A DNA stretch of 64,000 nt from Streptomyces tagetis (GTDB taxonomy: Bacteria; Actinomycetota; Actinomycetes; Streptomycetales; Streptomycetaceae). Location of the stretch: positions 1,550,001 to 1,614,000 of the forward strand of contig NZ_JAGPNL010000001.1 of the NCBI RefSeq assembly GCF_018069565.1, read 5' to 3'. This document shows, in pieces, positions 38,257 to 47,101 of this stretch. The position numbers and the translations under genes are program-made. The first letter of the stretch is position 1, and each line of letters opens with the position of its first letter. Below the pieces are notes generated by a model that searched no databases, was not told the DNA's origin, and saw only the letters and a list, made by a program, of their open reading frames with translations.

Positions 38257-38820
38257 TCAGCAGCCGCCGCAGTTGTAGTAGGTGACGTCCCAGTGGTTGC
38301 CCTCGTCGGCGTAGACGTTGCCCGAGGCGGACTGCCACTGCTGGGCGCCGTCACCGCGTACGCCGATGTAGCTGAAGCTGTTCTTGACGTAGTTGTTGAG
38401 ACAGGTGGACTTGCCGAAGTCCAGCTTGTAGCCGTTCCAGTGCGAGTAGGTGCCCGAGGCGTGCCCGGTCTCGGTCCCGCCGGTGATGTTCAGCGCGCAC
38501 CCGCTGGCCCGCTTGAGCGTCTGGGCGCCCTGCGCGGTGGCGAGGTTGAGCTGCTCGAAGGAGGTGCAGGTCGAGGTGTTGCGGTCGGAGCAGTTGCCCG
38601 AGGACGACCAGGTGACGCCCGCGTCGCGGAACATGGATGTCGCGGTGGCGTGGCTGATCTTGGTGGCCGCGGCGGCGTCGCCGGCGCTGCCGAGGACGAC
38701 CGCGCCGGGCGCCGCCACCAGGGCCAGCGCCGTGACGAGCGAGCGGATGCGCGTGCCCCGGGAGCGCCGTGAACCGCGCACCGCCGTACGGGGGGAGAGC
38801 GGGGCCGTGGAAGACGTCAT
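38257..38820 (-). CDS. Secreted M15-like peptidase/peptidoglycan-binding protein
   Basis: 187 residues with a signal peptide (RRSRGTRIRSLV, hydrophobic core ALALVAAPGAVVL, cut after AAA near residue 50). The mature part has SHWNGYKLD and, later, EGNHWDV, which match the SxHxxGxAxD and ExxHW zinc motifs of D-Ala-D-Ala peptidases (M15, VanY-like) in spacing and order. The six cysteines probably pair outside the cell. GGAGG lies 5 nt before the ATG at 38820. Function on cell-wall peptides is likely but not certain, because the motifs are divergent. Confidence 0.65.
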   Translation of the reverse strand: MTSSTAPLSPRTAVRGSRRSRGTRIRSLVTALALVAAPGAVVLGSAGDAAAATKISHATATSMFRDAGVTWSSSGNCSDRNTSTCTSFEQLNLATAQGAQTLKRASGCALNITGGTETGHASGTYSHWNGYKLDFGKSTCLNNYVKNSFSYIGVRGDGAQQWQSASGNVYADEGNHWDVTYYNCGGC

Positions 38821-38976
38821 GGGAACCTCCATGCGTGCGTCATGCTGCCTGTGGGGTGGTTGAGCATGAGGTGCGAGACGATGGTGCCCGAGGTCTACGC
38901 GCGTACGCCAGAGTGCCTCACCCCCCATTTCGCCGACGGCGACCTCTGCGGCCCCCGCGCCTCGCCCGCCACCGCC

Positions 38977-39044
38977 CGAGGCCCGTCCCCTTTTCCTCCG
39001 TCACCGCCCGCGAGGCCCGTCCCCTTTTCCTCCGTCACCGCCCC
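38977..39044. repeat. Tandem 34-bp direct repeat
   Basis: Two adjacent copies (38977-39010 and 39011-39044) identical over the first 33 bases, beginning CGAGGCCCGTCCCC. They lie in the 441-bp gene-free gap between the M15-like gene (minus) and the ABC-F gene (plus). Confidence 0.85.
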
Positions 39045-39059
39045 GGACCCGGCTGATAA

Positions 39060-39189
39060 ACTCGACGCCGGTCTCTTCGGCCGCTGTCGAGTGAGGAACG
39101 CGCGGACATGGTGGGTGACGACGACGTCATCGGGTGATACCCGGCCCTGACAGGCCACGGCGGGCGCGGAGAGCGCCGACGCGGTGGCC
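39060..39189 (+). promoter_or_regulatory. Attenuator-like leader of the ABC-F gene
   Basis: Three elements in a row: a hairpin with ACTCGAC/GTCGAGT stem (39060-39092); a nine-codon open frame MVGDDDVIG with stop at 39108-39137 and a weak GAGG site upstream; and a second hairpin GGCCAC/GTGGCC enclosing GGCGC/GCGCC (39153-39189). Antibiotic-resistance ABC-F genes are commonly controlled by ribosome stalling on such leaders (known); the role here is inference. Confidence 0.4.
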
Positions 39190-39261
39190 GTCTCGTCGTC
39201 CCCTTTTCCCCGCCTGCCGAGGCGCCGTCCCGGCCGCCTCCCTTCCCGCGAAGGCACCTCC

Positions 39262-40896
39262 ATGTCCGACGCCCGCGTCGTCTGTTCCGGCCTGTCCTTC
39301 TCCTGGCCCGACGACACCCCCGTCTTCGACGGCCTCTCCTTCACCGTGCCGTCCGGCCGCACCGGCCTGGTGGCCCCCAACGGCTCCGGCAAGTCCACCC
39401 TGCTCCGGCTGATCGCCGGCGAACTGCGGCCCACCGCCGGCTCCGTCCGGGTCTTGGGCACGCTCGGCCACCTCCCGCAGACCCTGCCGCTCACCGGTGA
39501 CCTCACCGTCGCCGAGGTCCTCGGCATCGACGCCGTCGTCCGCGCCCTCGACGCGGTCGAGTCCGGCGACGTGGCCGAGGAGCACTTCACCGCCATCGGC
39601 GACGACTGGGACATCGAGGAGCGCACCCACGCCCAGCTCGACCGCCTCGGCCTCGGCGGACTCGCCCTCGACCGGCGCCTGGACACCCTCAGCGGCGGCC
39701 AGACCGTCTCCCTCGGCCTCGCCGCCCACCTCCTGCGCCGCCCCGACGTACTGCTCCTGGACGAACCCACCAACAACCTCGACCTCGACGCCCGCCATCG
39801 TCTCCACGACGTCCTGGACGACTTCACCGGCTGCCTGCTCCTGGTCAGCCACGACCGCGCCCTGCTCGGCCGCATGGACCGCATCGCCGAACTGCACGCC
39901 GGTGAACTACGCATGTACGGAGGGGACTTCACCGCCTACGAGGAGGCGGTGCGCGCCGCGCGGGAGACCGCCGAGAAGAACATCCGCACGGCCGAAGCCG
40001 AACTGCGGCGCGAGAAACGGGAGATGCAGCAGGCCCGTGAACGCGCCGAACGCCGCGCCCACAACGCCGCCCGCAACCTGGGGAGCGCCGGTCTGCCCCG
40101 GATCGTCGCCGGCGCCATGAAGCGCGGCGCGCAGGAGTCCGCCGGACGGGCCGGGCAGACCCACGCCGCCCGGGTCGGCGATGCCAGGGCCCGGCTCGAC
40201 GAGGCGGAGCGGTCCCTGCGCGACGAACAGCGCCTCGTCCTGGACCTCCCGGAGACCGACGTGCCCGCCGGGCGCACCCTGGTCCACGGCGAGGGGCTGC
40301 GGGTGCGCCGCGGCGGACGCGACCTGTTCGGCGCCGAGGGCGTCACCCTGTCCGTCCGGGGCCCCGAGCGCATCGCCCTCACCGGCCCCAACGGGGCGGG
40401 AAAGTCCACCCTGCTGCGCCTGCTGCACGGCGGACTCGCCCCCGACGCGGGCGAGATCCGGAGGGCCGACGGCCGCGTCGCGTACCTCTCGCAGCGGCTC
40501 GATCTGCTCGACGAGGAGCGGACTGTCGCGGAGAACCTCGCCGCCTTCGCGCCCCGGCTGCCGGAGGCCGAACGGATGAACCTGCTCGCCCGGTTCCTCT
40601 TCCGCGGCGCCCGCGCTCATCTGCCGGCCGGCGTCCTCTCCGGCGGCGAACGGCTGCGGGCCACCCTCGCCTGCGTCCTGTGCGCCGAACCCGCCCCCCG
40701 GCTGCTGCTCCTGGACGAGCCGACCAACAACCTGGACCTGGCCGGCACCGCCCAGCTCACCAGCGCCCTCGGCGCCTACCGCGGGGCGTTCGTGGTGGTC
40801 AGCCACGACGAGCGGTTCCTCGCCGAGACCGGCGTCGTGCGCCGGCTCCGGCTGGCCGACGGCCTGCTCACCGAGACCGGCCCGCCCGCGAACTGA
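39262..40896 (+). CDS. ABC-F family ATPase (ribosome-protection type)
   Basis: 544 residues with two nucleotide-binding domains and no membrane segments. Walker A sequences are APNGSGKST (about 41) and GPNGAGKST (about 376). Signatures are LSGGQTVSL and LSGGERLRA, and both Walker B motifs read LLLDEPTNNLD. Between them a charged helical linker (about 230-320, rich in Glu, Arg and Ala) is the P-site-tRNA interaction arm of ABC-F proteins. These bind the ribosomal E site and either tune translation or eject ribosome-targeting antibiotics. GAAGG precedes the ATG at 39262. The attenuator-like leader favours a resistance role. Confidence 0.87.
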   Translation: MSDARVVCSGLSFSWPDDTPVFDGLSFTVPSGRTGLVAPNGSGKSTLLRLIAGELRPTAGSVRVLGTLGHLPQTLPLTGDLTVAEVLGIDAVVRALDAVESGDVAEEHFTAIGDDWDIEERTHAQLDRLGLGGLALDRRLDTLSGGQTVSLGLAAHLLRRPDVLLLDEPTNNLDLDARHRLHDVLDDFTGCLLLVSHDRALLGRMDRIAELHAGELRMYGGDFTAYEEAVRAARETAEKNIRTAEAELRREKREMQQARERAERRAHNAARNLGSAGLPRIVAGAMKRGAQESAGRAGQTHAARVGDARARLDEAERSLRDEQRLVLDLPETDVPAGRTLVHGEGLRVRRGGRDLFGAEGVTLSVRGPERIALTGPNGAGKSTLLRLLHGGLAPDAGEIRRADGRVAYLSQRLDLLDEERTVAENLAAFAPRLPEAERMNLLARFLFRGARAHLPAGVLSGGERLRATLACVLCAEPAPRLLLLDEPTNNLDLAGTAQLTSALGAYRGAFVVVSHDERFLAETGVVRRLRLADGLLTETGPPAN

Positions 40897-41040
40897 CGGG
40901 CCGCCGCCCCCGTGCGCCGACCGGCCGCCGTCCCGAGCACGGACGGACCGCCGCCCCGCGCACCCACCGGGTACGCGGGGGCGGCCGGGGACGCTGTGGT
41001 CGGATTCCGGCCAACGCGGCGAGCCTGGCACACCGGACGG

Positions 41041-41068
41041 GGCGCCCGATATATCCCTATCGGGTGCC
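41041..41068 (+). promoter_or_regulatory. Inverted repeat upstream of mrpA
   Basis: GGCGCCCGATA and TATCGGGTGCC pair at 10 of 11 positions around TATCCC, 37 bp before the mrpA start and in a locally AT-rich spot. It could be an operator, a leader hairpin, or the end of the ABC-F transcript. Confidence 0.45.
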
Positions 41069-41104
41069 CTGCCGTCCCTCCGTCGCCCCGCTCCGCGAGA
41101 CCGT

Positions 41105-44017
41105 GTGACCACGCTCGTCCTCGCTCACTTCGCGCTGGCCCTGTTCGCCGCGCCCCTCGTGCGGTGGTGCGGCACCCGGGCCTTCCTCGTCCTGGCCCTG
41201 CCGCCCGCCGCCGCCACCGCCTGGGCGGCCGGCCGCTGGAGCACCGCGGCGGCGGGCGGCGCCGACACCACCGTGTGGACCTGGCTGCCCGACTACCACG
41301 TCGACTGGGCCCTGCGGCTGGACGCCCTCGCCGAGACGATGGTGCTCCTCGCCGCCGGAGTCGGCTGCCTCGTCCTGCTCTACTGCGTCTCCTACTTCGA
41401 CGACCACGAGCCGGGCCTCGGCAGGTTCGCCGGGAACCTGCTCGCCTTCGCCGGGGCGATGCTCGGCCTCGTCCTCGCCGACGACCTCGTCCTGCTCTAC
41501 GTCTTCTGGGAACTGACCACCGTCTTCTCGTACCTGCTGATCGGCCAGAACAGCGAACGCAAGCAGAACAGGCGCAGCGCCCTGCAATCGCTCACCGTCA
41601 CCGCGCTCGGCGGACTGACCATGCTCGTCGGCTTCCTGACGCTCGGCCAGGCCGCCGGCACCTACCGCCTCTCGCACATCCTCGCCGACCCGCCGCCCGC
41701 CTCCCCGGCCCTGACCACCGCCATCGTGCTGATCCTCGTCGGCGCCCTGACCAAGTCGGCGATCTGGCCGTTCAGCCTCTGGCTGCCCAACGCCATGGCC
41801 GCCCCCACCCCGGTCAGCGCCTACCTGCACGCCGCCGCGATGGTCAAGGCCGGCATCTACCTCGTGGCCCGCCTCTCCCCCGCCTTCGCCGACGTCACCC
41901 CCTGGCGGCCCCTCCTGCTCGTCCTCGGCGCACTCACCATGCTCCTCGGCGGCTGGCGGGCGCTGCGCCTGCACGACCTGAAACTGGTCCTCGCCTCCGG
42001 CACCGTCAGCCAGCTCGGCTTCCTCCTGGTCCTGGCCGGGTCCGGAGGCTACGACACAGGGCTCGCCGCCCTCGCCATGCTCCTCGGCCACGCCCTGTTC
42101 AAGGCCCCCCTCTTCCTCGTCACCGGGATCGTCGACCACGCCACCGGCACCCGCGACCTGCGGCGCCTGTCCGGGGTCGGGCGGCGGCTGCCCGCCGTCC
42201 TCGCGGTCGCCGTCCTCGCCGGGCTCTCCATGGCCGCCGTACCGCCGCTGCTCGGCTTCGCCGCGAAGGAGGCCGCCTTCCAGGCGCTGCTGGCCGGCGG
42301 CACCGCCGAACGGTGCGCGCTCGCCGCGACCGTCGCCGGATCGGCGCTCACCACCGCGTACACCCTGCGGTTCCTGTGGGGTGCCTTCGCCCGCAAACCC
42401 GGCGTCCCCGACACCCCCGCCCACCGGGTGCCGGCCGCCTTCCTCACGGCACCCGCCCTGCTCGCCCTCGGCTGCCTCGGCCTCGGCATCGGCGCCCGCT
42501 CGCTCCAGGGGCTCCTCGGCGCGTACGCCGCGCAGTTCCCGGTGCCCGCGCACCCGTACCACGTGTCCCTGTGGCACGGCGTGGGCACCGCCCTGCTCCT
42601 GTCCGCGGTGGCCTGGACCGGCGGTGTCCTGCTCTTCCTGGGGAGCGACCGCGTGATCCGCGTCGGCACCGCCCTCGCCTGGCGCAGCGCCGACCGCACC
42701 TTCGGCAGGCTCGTGCTCGGCCTCGAACGCACCGCCCTGCAGTGCACCGGGTTCGTGCAGCGCGGCTCCCTCTCCGGGTACCTGGTGACGGCCCTCGGCG
42801 TGGTCCTGGCCGGGCAGATCGCCGTCCTCGTCGCCGACGAACCCTGGGCCGGCACCCCGGCACCCCACCTGTGGGACACCCCCGTCCAGGTCGGCGTCGC
42901 CGCCTTGACCTGCGCCGCCGCCCTGCTCTGCCTCGGCGTGCGGCGCCGGATGAAGGCCGTCGTGCTCGCCGGGCTCACCGGCTACGGGACCGCGCTGCTC
43001 TTCGTGGTGCAGGGCGCCCCGGACCTGGCGCTCACCCAGTTCTGCGTGGAGACCGTCTCGATGATCGTCTTCGTGCTGGTGCTGCGCCGGATGCCCGTCC
43101 ACTTCGAGGAGAGCTACAGCTCCCTGCGGCGGGCCCTGCGGATGCCGGCGGCGCTCGCGGGCGGGGCCGCCGTCGCCGTCGTCGTCTGGATCATGGCCGG
43201 GCACCGGCGCGGCCCCACGGCGGGCGAGGCGATGGTGGCCGAGGTCGCCGACCACGGGCTCAAGGACGTCGTCGCCACGATCCTCGTCGACCTGCGCGCC
43301 TGGGACACCATGGGGGAGTCCGCCGTACTCGCCGCCGCCGCGATCGGCGTGACCAGCCTGCTCTACCTGCACCGCCGCACCGACGCCGAACCGCCCGCGG
43401 CACCGCTGCCCGGGGACCGGCCGGAGACGGCGCTCAGCACCACCTGGAGCCTGACCGCGCACCGGCTCGCCGGACTGCCCAGCGGCGACGAGGGCGCCCC
43501 CGAACGGACCTGGATCGCGGGCGGCGCCACCCTCGCCCCCGAACGGCGCTCCATCGTCCTGGAGGTCGTCGCCCGGCTGATCTTCCACCCGATCCTCGTC
43601 CTCTCCGTCTACCTGCTCATGTGCGCCGAGAACCTGCCGGGCGGCGGCTTCGTCGGCGGACTCGTCGCGGGCGTCGCCTTCATCACCCGCTACCTCGCCG
43701 GCGGACGCCACGAGTTCGCCGACGCCGCGCCCTTCGCCCCCGGGCTCTTCACCGGGCTCGGCCTGACCCTCTCCACCGGCGTGGCGCTCGGCGGGCTGGC
43801 CCACGGAACGGTGCTGCACGGCTGGACCTGGCACGGCCGGCTCCCCGTGTGGGGCGAGTCCCACCTGTCCACCTCCGTCCTCTTCGACTGCGGCGTCTAC
43901 CTGCTGGTGCTCGGCGTCGTCCTCGACATCGTCCGCGCCCTCGGCGCCCGTATCGACCGGCACATCGAACGGTCCGCCGCCCACCGCGCCGGACGCCCCG
44001 AGGGCGGTGTCGCGTGA
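41105..44017 (+). CDS. mrpA: Na+/H+ antiporter subunit A (MrpA with fused MrpB-like domain)
   Basis: 970 residues with about 20 membrane segments. The N-terminal two thirds resemble NADH dehydrogenase subunit NuoL: ELTTVFSYLLIGQN with the conserved Glu near 138, KSAIWPFSLWLPNAMAAPTPVSAYLHAA with the key Lys near 218, and GHALFKAPLFLVTG near 330. After a cytoplasmic stretch, residues from about 820 (RRSIVLEVVARLIFHPILVLSVYLL) form an MrpB-like domain, which explains why no separate mrpB exists. Part of a seven-subunit-equivalent complex exchanging Na+ for H+ across the membrane. First gene of six joined by 4-bp overlaps. GTG start lacks a clear ribosome-binding site. Confidence 0.92.
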   Translation: MTTLVLAHFALALFAAPLVRWCGTRAFLVLALPPAAATAWAAGRWSTAAAGGADTTVWTWLPDYHVDWALRLDALAETMVLLAAGVGCLVLLYCVSYFDDHEPGLGRFAGNLLAFAGAMLGLVLADDLVLLYVFWELTTVFSYLLIGQNSERKQNRRSALQSLTVTALGGLTMLVGFLTLGQAAGTYRLSHILADPPPASPALTTAIVLILVGALTKSAIWPFSLWLPNAMAAPTPVSAYLHAAAMVKAGIYLVARLSPAFADVTPWRPLLLVLGALTMLLGGWRALRLHDLKLVLASGTVSQLGFLLVLAGSGGYDTGLAALAMLLGHALFKAPLFLVTGIVDHATGTRDLRRLSGVGRRLPAVLAVAVLAGLSMAAVPPLLGFAAKEAAFQALLAGGTAERCALAATVAGSALTTAYTLRFLWGAFARKPGVPDTPAHRVPAAFLTAPALLALGCLGLGIGARSLQGLLGAYAAQFPVPAHPYHVSLWHGVGTALLLSAVAWTGGVLLFLGSDRVIRVGTALAWRSADRTFGRLVLGLERTALQCTGFVQRGSLSGYLVTALGVVLAGQIAVLVADEPWAGTPAPHLWDTPVQVGVAALTCAAALLCLGVRRRMKAVVLAGLTGYGTALLFVVQGAPDLALTQFCVETVSMIVFVLVLRRMPVHFEESYSSLRRALRMPAALAGGAAVAVVVWIMAGHRRGPTAGEAMVAEVADHGLKDVVATILVDLRAWDTMGESAVLAAAAIGVTSLLYLHRRTDAEPPAAPLPGDRPETALSTTWSLTAHRLAGLPSGDEGAPERTWIAGGATLAPERRSIVLEVVARLIFHPILVLSVYLLMCAENLPGGGFVGGLVAGVAFITRYLAGGRHEFADAAPFAPGLFTGLGLTLSTGVALGGLAHGTVLHGWTWHGRLPVWGESHLSTSVLFDCGVYLLVLGVVLDIVRALGARIDRHIERSAAHRAGRPEGGVA

Positions 44018-44781
44018 CGGTGAGCCTGACGCTCCTGGTCACCGCCGCCGTCCTCAACGCGGTGGGCGCGGTACTGCTGCTGACCCGCTCCCTGACCCGC
44101 ATCCTGATCGGCGCCGTCGTGCTCGGCAACGGCATCAACCTGCTGGTGCTGGCCTCGACCGGCCGGGCCGGCTCCGCCCCGCTGCTCCACCCGCACGTCA
44201 TCCGCAACCGGCTCACCGACCCGCTGCCCCAGGCCATCGCGCTCACCGCGATCGTCATCACCCTCGCCACCACCGCGTTCCTGCTCTCCCTGGCCTACCG
44301 CAGCCACCAGGTCACCGGCTCCGACGAGATCAGCGACGACACCGAGGACCGGCTCGTGGCGCTGCGCGCCGACGTCCTGCGCCGGCGCAGCGAACTGCGC
44401 GCCCGCTACCGGCAGGCCCGCACCGGCAGCGGCTCCACCGGCGACGAACGCGCCCGCTACCGCGCCGGACGCCGCCGGCTGCGGGAACGGATGCGGGAGG
44501 AACGCGCCTACCAGGCACGGGCGAGGGACGTCTCCGGAAACCTGTGGAACGACATCCTGGGCGCCGACCCGGAGGACTACCGGGTCGGCGCGGAGCGGGG
44601 TTCCACCGACGCGGCGGGCCGCCCCGGCCCCGCCCCCGCCCACGACGCCGGGCCCACCAACGACCCGGAGGAGACCGGCCGGGAGCCGGACGGGGACCAG
44701 GACGCGCCCGGCGCGGAAGGCACCGGGCGGCCCGACGGCCCCGACGGCCCCGACGACCCCGGCCAGGAAGGACCCAGGTGA
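44014..44781 (+). CDS. mrpC: Antiporter subunit MrpC with long charged C-terminal tail
   Basis: 255 residues. The first 95 or so are a standard NuoK-like MrpC: three membrane segments, VLGNGINLLVLASTG near 45, and DPLPQAIALTAIVITLATTAFLLSL near 70. MrpC is normally about 110-120 residues. Here a hydrophilic extension of about 140 residues follows, first Arg/Glu-rich and probably helical, then Pro/Gly/Asp-rich and disordered. GTG overlaps the mrpA stop; the stop overlaps the mrpD start. Confidence 0.9.
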   Translation: MTVSLTLLVTAAVLNAVGAVLLLTRSLTRILIGAVVLGNGINLLVLASTGRAGSAPLLHPHVIRNRLTDPLPQAIALTAIVITLATTAFLLSLAYRSHQVTGSDEISDDTEDRLVALRADVLRRRSELRARYRQARTGSGSTGDERARYRAGRRRLRERMREERAYQARARDVSGNLWNDILGADPEDYRVGAERGSTDAAGRPGPAPAHDAGPTNDPEETGREPDGDQDAPGAEGTGRPDGPDGPDDPGQEGPR

Positions 44782-46529
44782 ACGCGCTCGTCCCCCTCCC
44801 CGTCCTGCTGCCGCTGTGCGCGGCGGGCCTCGAACTCGCCATGGGCCCGCGCTTCCAGCGCGCCCAGCGGTTCGTGAGCCTCGCCGTGCTCGGCGCGGTC
44901 CTGGTGCTCTCCGTCGCCCTCATGGTGGCCGCGGACCGGCACGGCCCGCTCTCCGTCCACCTCGGCGACTTCGCGCCGCCGCTCGGCATCACCCTCGTCG
45001 CCGACCGGCTGGCGGGCCTCATGCTCACGGTCTCCAGCGCCGTCACCCTGCTCGTGCACCTGTACTCGCTGGGCCAGGGCATGGCCGACCGCGACGACGA
45101 GACCCCCTTCGGCGTCTTCCACCCCGCCTACCTCATCCTCGTCGCCGGGGTCTCCTGCACCTTCCTCTCCGGAGACCTCGTCAACCTCTACGTCGGCTTC
45201 GAGATCATGCTCGTCGCCAGCTTCGTGCTGCTCACCATCGGCGGCACCGCGACCCGCGTCCGCGCCGGCTCCACGTACGTGATCATCTCGCTCTTCTCGT
45301 CGATGCTGTTCCTCGTCGCGGTCGCCATGACCTACTCGGTGGCGGGGACGGTCAACTTCGCGCAGCTCGCCGGGCGGCTCCAGGAGGTGCCGGTGGGGGT
45401 GCGGACCCTGCTGGAGGCGATGCTGCTGACCGTCTTCGCCATCAAGGCGGCGGTCTTCCCGCTCGCGGCCTGGCTGCCCGACTCCTACCCGACCGCGCCG
45501 GCCCCGGTCACCGCGGTCTTCGCGGGCCTGCTCACCAAGGTCGGCGTCTACTCGATGCTGCGTACGGAGACCCTGCTCTTCCCCGGCCACCGCCTCGCCG
45601 CCCCGCTGATGCTGGCCGCGCTCGCCTCGATGGTCGTCGGCATCCTCGGCGCGGTGGCCCAGACCGACCTCAAGCGGGTGCTGTCCTTCACCCTCATCAG
45701 CCACATCGGCTACATGGTCTTCGGTATCGCCCTCGCCGGCCGCGACGCGCTCAGCGGCGCGATCGTGTACGTGGCCCACCACATCACCGTGCAGACCACC
45801 CTCTTCCTCGTCGCCGGGCTCATCGAGCGGCGCGACGGCACCACGGAACTCACCCGCCTCGGCGGCCTGGCGAAGTCGGCGCCGCTGGTCGCCGTGCTCT
45901 TCTTCGTACCGGCGATGAACCTCGGCGGCATCCCGCCGCTCTCCGGTTTCCTCGGCAAGCTCGGCCTGATGCGGGCGGGCGTCGAGGACGGCGGCGGCTG
46001 GGCCTGGGCGCTGGTGGCGGGGGCCGCCGCGACCAGCCTGCTCACCCTGTACGTCATGGCGAAGGTGTGGAACCTCGCCTTCTGGCGCGAGGCCCCGCCG
46101 GGCGCCGCGGGGGAGGGGGTCGTCCTGGAATCCGCCGAGGACGACGACAGCGGCGACGGTGACGGTGACGGTGACGGTGACGGTGACGCGGGCGGGGGCG
46201 AGGGCGAGGGCGGGAGCGAGGGTGACGACCGTGACAGGGACGCCCGTGGCGACCGCGACGCCGGTGGCGAGCGCGGGGCCCGTGGCGACCGGCGCCGCCG
46301 CGGCCGGCGTCCCGCCCCGGCCGGCGCGGTCGTCGCCGCGGGCCTGCTGGGCCAGTCCATCACCACCACCACGCGCCTGCCCTGGCCCATGCTCCTGGCG
46401 ACCGGCGCCGCCGTCGCCCTCGGCCTCCTCTACACGGTGCTGGGCGGCCCCCTCACCACCTTCACCGGGCACGCCGCCGCCGAACTCCTCGCCCGTACCC
46501 CCTACATCGAGGCGGTGCTCGGACCGTGA
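44778..46529 (+). CDS. mrpD: Antiporter subunit MrpD with charged insertion
   Basis: 583 residues, about 80 longer than usual. The NuoM/N-like core is clear: GFEIMLVASFVLLTIGG with the conserved Glu near 137, IKAAVFPLAAWLPDSYPTAPAPVTAVFAGLLTKVG with the Lys residues near 218-250, and DLKRVLSFTLISHIGYMVFG near 295. Between about residues 435 and 520, before the last membrane segments, lies an insertion that runs from acidic (a GD repeat) to basic (RRRRGRR). The GD repeat comes from tandem GGTGAC units at about 46156-46189. The first and last codons overlap the neighbours. Confidence 0.91.
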   Translation: MNALVPLPVLLPLCAAGLELAMGPRFQRAQRFVSLAVLGAVLVLSVALMVAADRHGPLSVHLGDFAPPLGITLVADRLAGLMLTVSSAVTLLVHLYSLGQGMADRDDETPFGVFHPAYLILVAGVSCTFLSGDLVNLYVGFEIMLVASFVLLTIGGTATRVRAGSTYVIISLFSSMLFLVAVAMTYSVAGTVNFAQLAGRLQEVPVGVRTLLEAMLLTVFAIKAAVFPLAAWLPDSYPTAPAPVTAVFAGLLTKVGVYSMLRTETLLFPGHRLAAPLMLAALASMVVGILGAVAQTDLKRVLSFTLISHIGYMVFGIALAGRDALSGAIVYVAHHITVQTTLFLVAGLIERRDGTTELTRLGGLAKSAPLVAVLFFVPAMNLGGIPPLSGFLGKLGLMRAGVEDGGGWAWALVAGAAATSLLTLYVMAKVWNLAFWREAPPGAAGEGVVLESAEDDDSGDGDGDGDGDGDAGGGEGEGGSEGDDRDRDARGDRDAGGERGARGDRRRRGRRPAPAGAVVAAGLLGQSITTTTRLPWPMLLATGAAVALGLLYTVLGGPLTTFTGHAAAELLARTPYIEAVLGP

Positions 46530-47101
46530 GCCACACCGTCAGGAACTTCTCCCCGCGCCGCCGCCGCGTCCCCGACCTGCCGCTCATCGCCTGGCTCACC
46601 GTCATCTGGGTCCTGCTGTGGGGCACGCTCTCCTGGGGCAACCTCGTCAACGGGGTGATCGTCGCCCTCTGCGTGAGCCTCGCCTTCCCGCTGCCCGCCG
46701 TGGAACTGGGCCTGCGCCTGCACCCCCTGGGCATCCTGCGGCTCCTGGTCTACCTCGTGTACGACATGGTCTCCTCCAGCGTCGAGGTCACCCGGCAGAT
46801 CCAGGCCCGGGGCCCCTACCCGGCGGCCGTCGTCGCCGTACCGCTGCGCTGCCGCGGCGACCTCATGCTGACCGCCACCGCGGTCGCCGTCTCCAACGTC
46901 CCCGGCGGCTCCGTCATCGAGGTGCGCCGGGCGACGTCCACCGTGTTCCTGCACGTCCTGGACGCCGACGACCCGGGCGCGGTCGACAAGGCCAAGCGCT
47001 CCGTGTGGCGGATGGAGGAACTCGTCGCCGGGGCCTTCGGCACGGCGGCGGACATCGAACGGGCCCGCGGCCCCGTACCGGAAGGGAACGGACCGTCATG
47101 A
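46526..47101 (+). CDS. mrpE: Antiporter subunit MrpE
   Basis: 191 residues of the MrpE/MnhE family: an N-terminal pair of membrane segments (LPLIAWLTVIWVLLWGTLSWGNLVNGVIVALCV) and the hallmark LVYLVYDMVSSSVEVTRQI near 75, then a small cytoplasmic domain with LTATAVAVSNVPGGSVIEV and a proline/acidic tail. Needed for complex assembly. GTG overlaps the mrpD stop and its own stop overlaps mrpF. Confidence 0.92.
   Translation: MSHTVRNFSPRRRRVPDLPLIAWLTVIWVLLWGTLSWGNLVNGVIVALCVSLAFPLPAVELGLRLHPLGILRLLVYLVYDMVSSSVEVTRQIQARGPYPAAVVAVPLRCRGDLMLTATAVAVSNVPGGSVIEVRRATSTVFLHVLDADDPGAVDKAKRSVWRMEELVAGAFGTAADIERARGPVPEGNGPS

Noticed and set aside
38977-39044. Two 34-bp units as a CRISPR remnant
   Set aside because: They are directly adjacent with no spacers and no cas genes lie nearby.
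39184-39261. N-terminal extension of the ABC-F protein from an upstream in-frame start
   Set aside because: The extra residues (SSSPFPRLPRR) are low complexity; the ATG at 39262 has GAAGG and starts at the first ABC domain.
41057-43984. 975-codon minus-strand open frame opposite mrpA
   Set aside because: No family resemblance, low complexity, and MrpA is unmistakable on the other strand.
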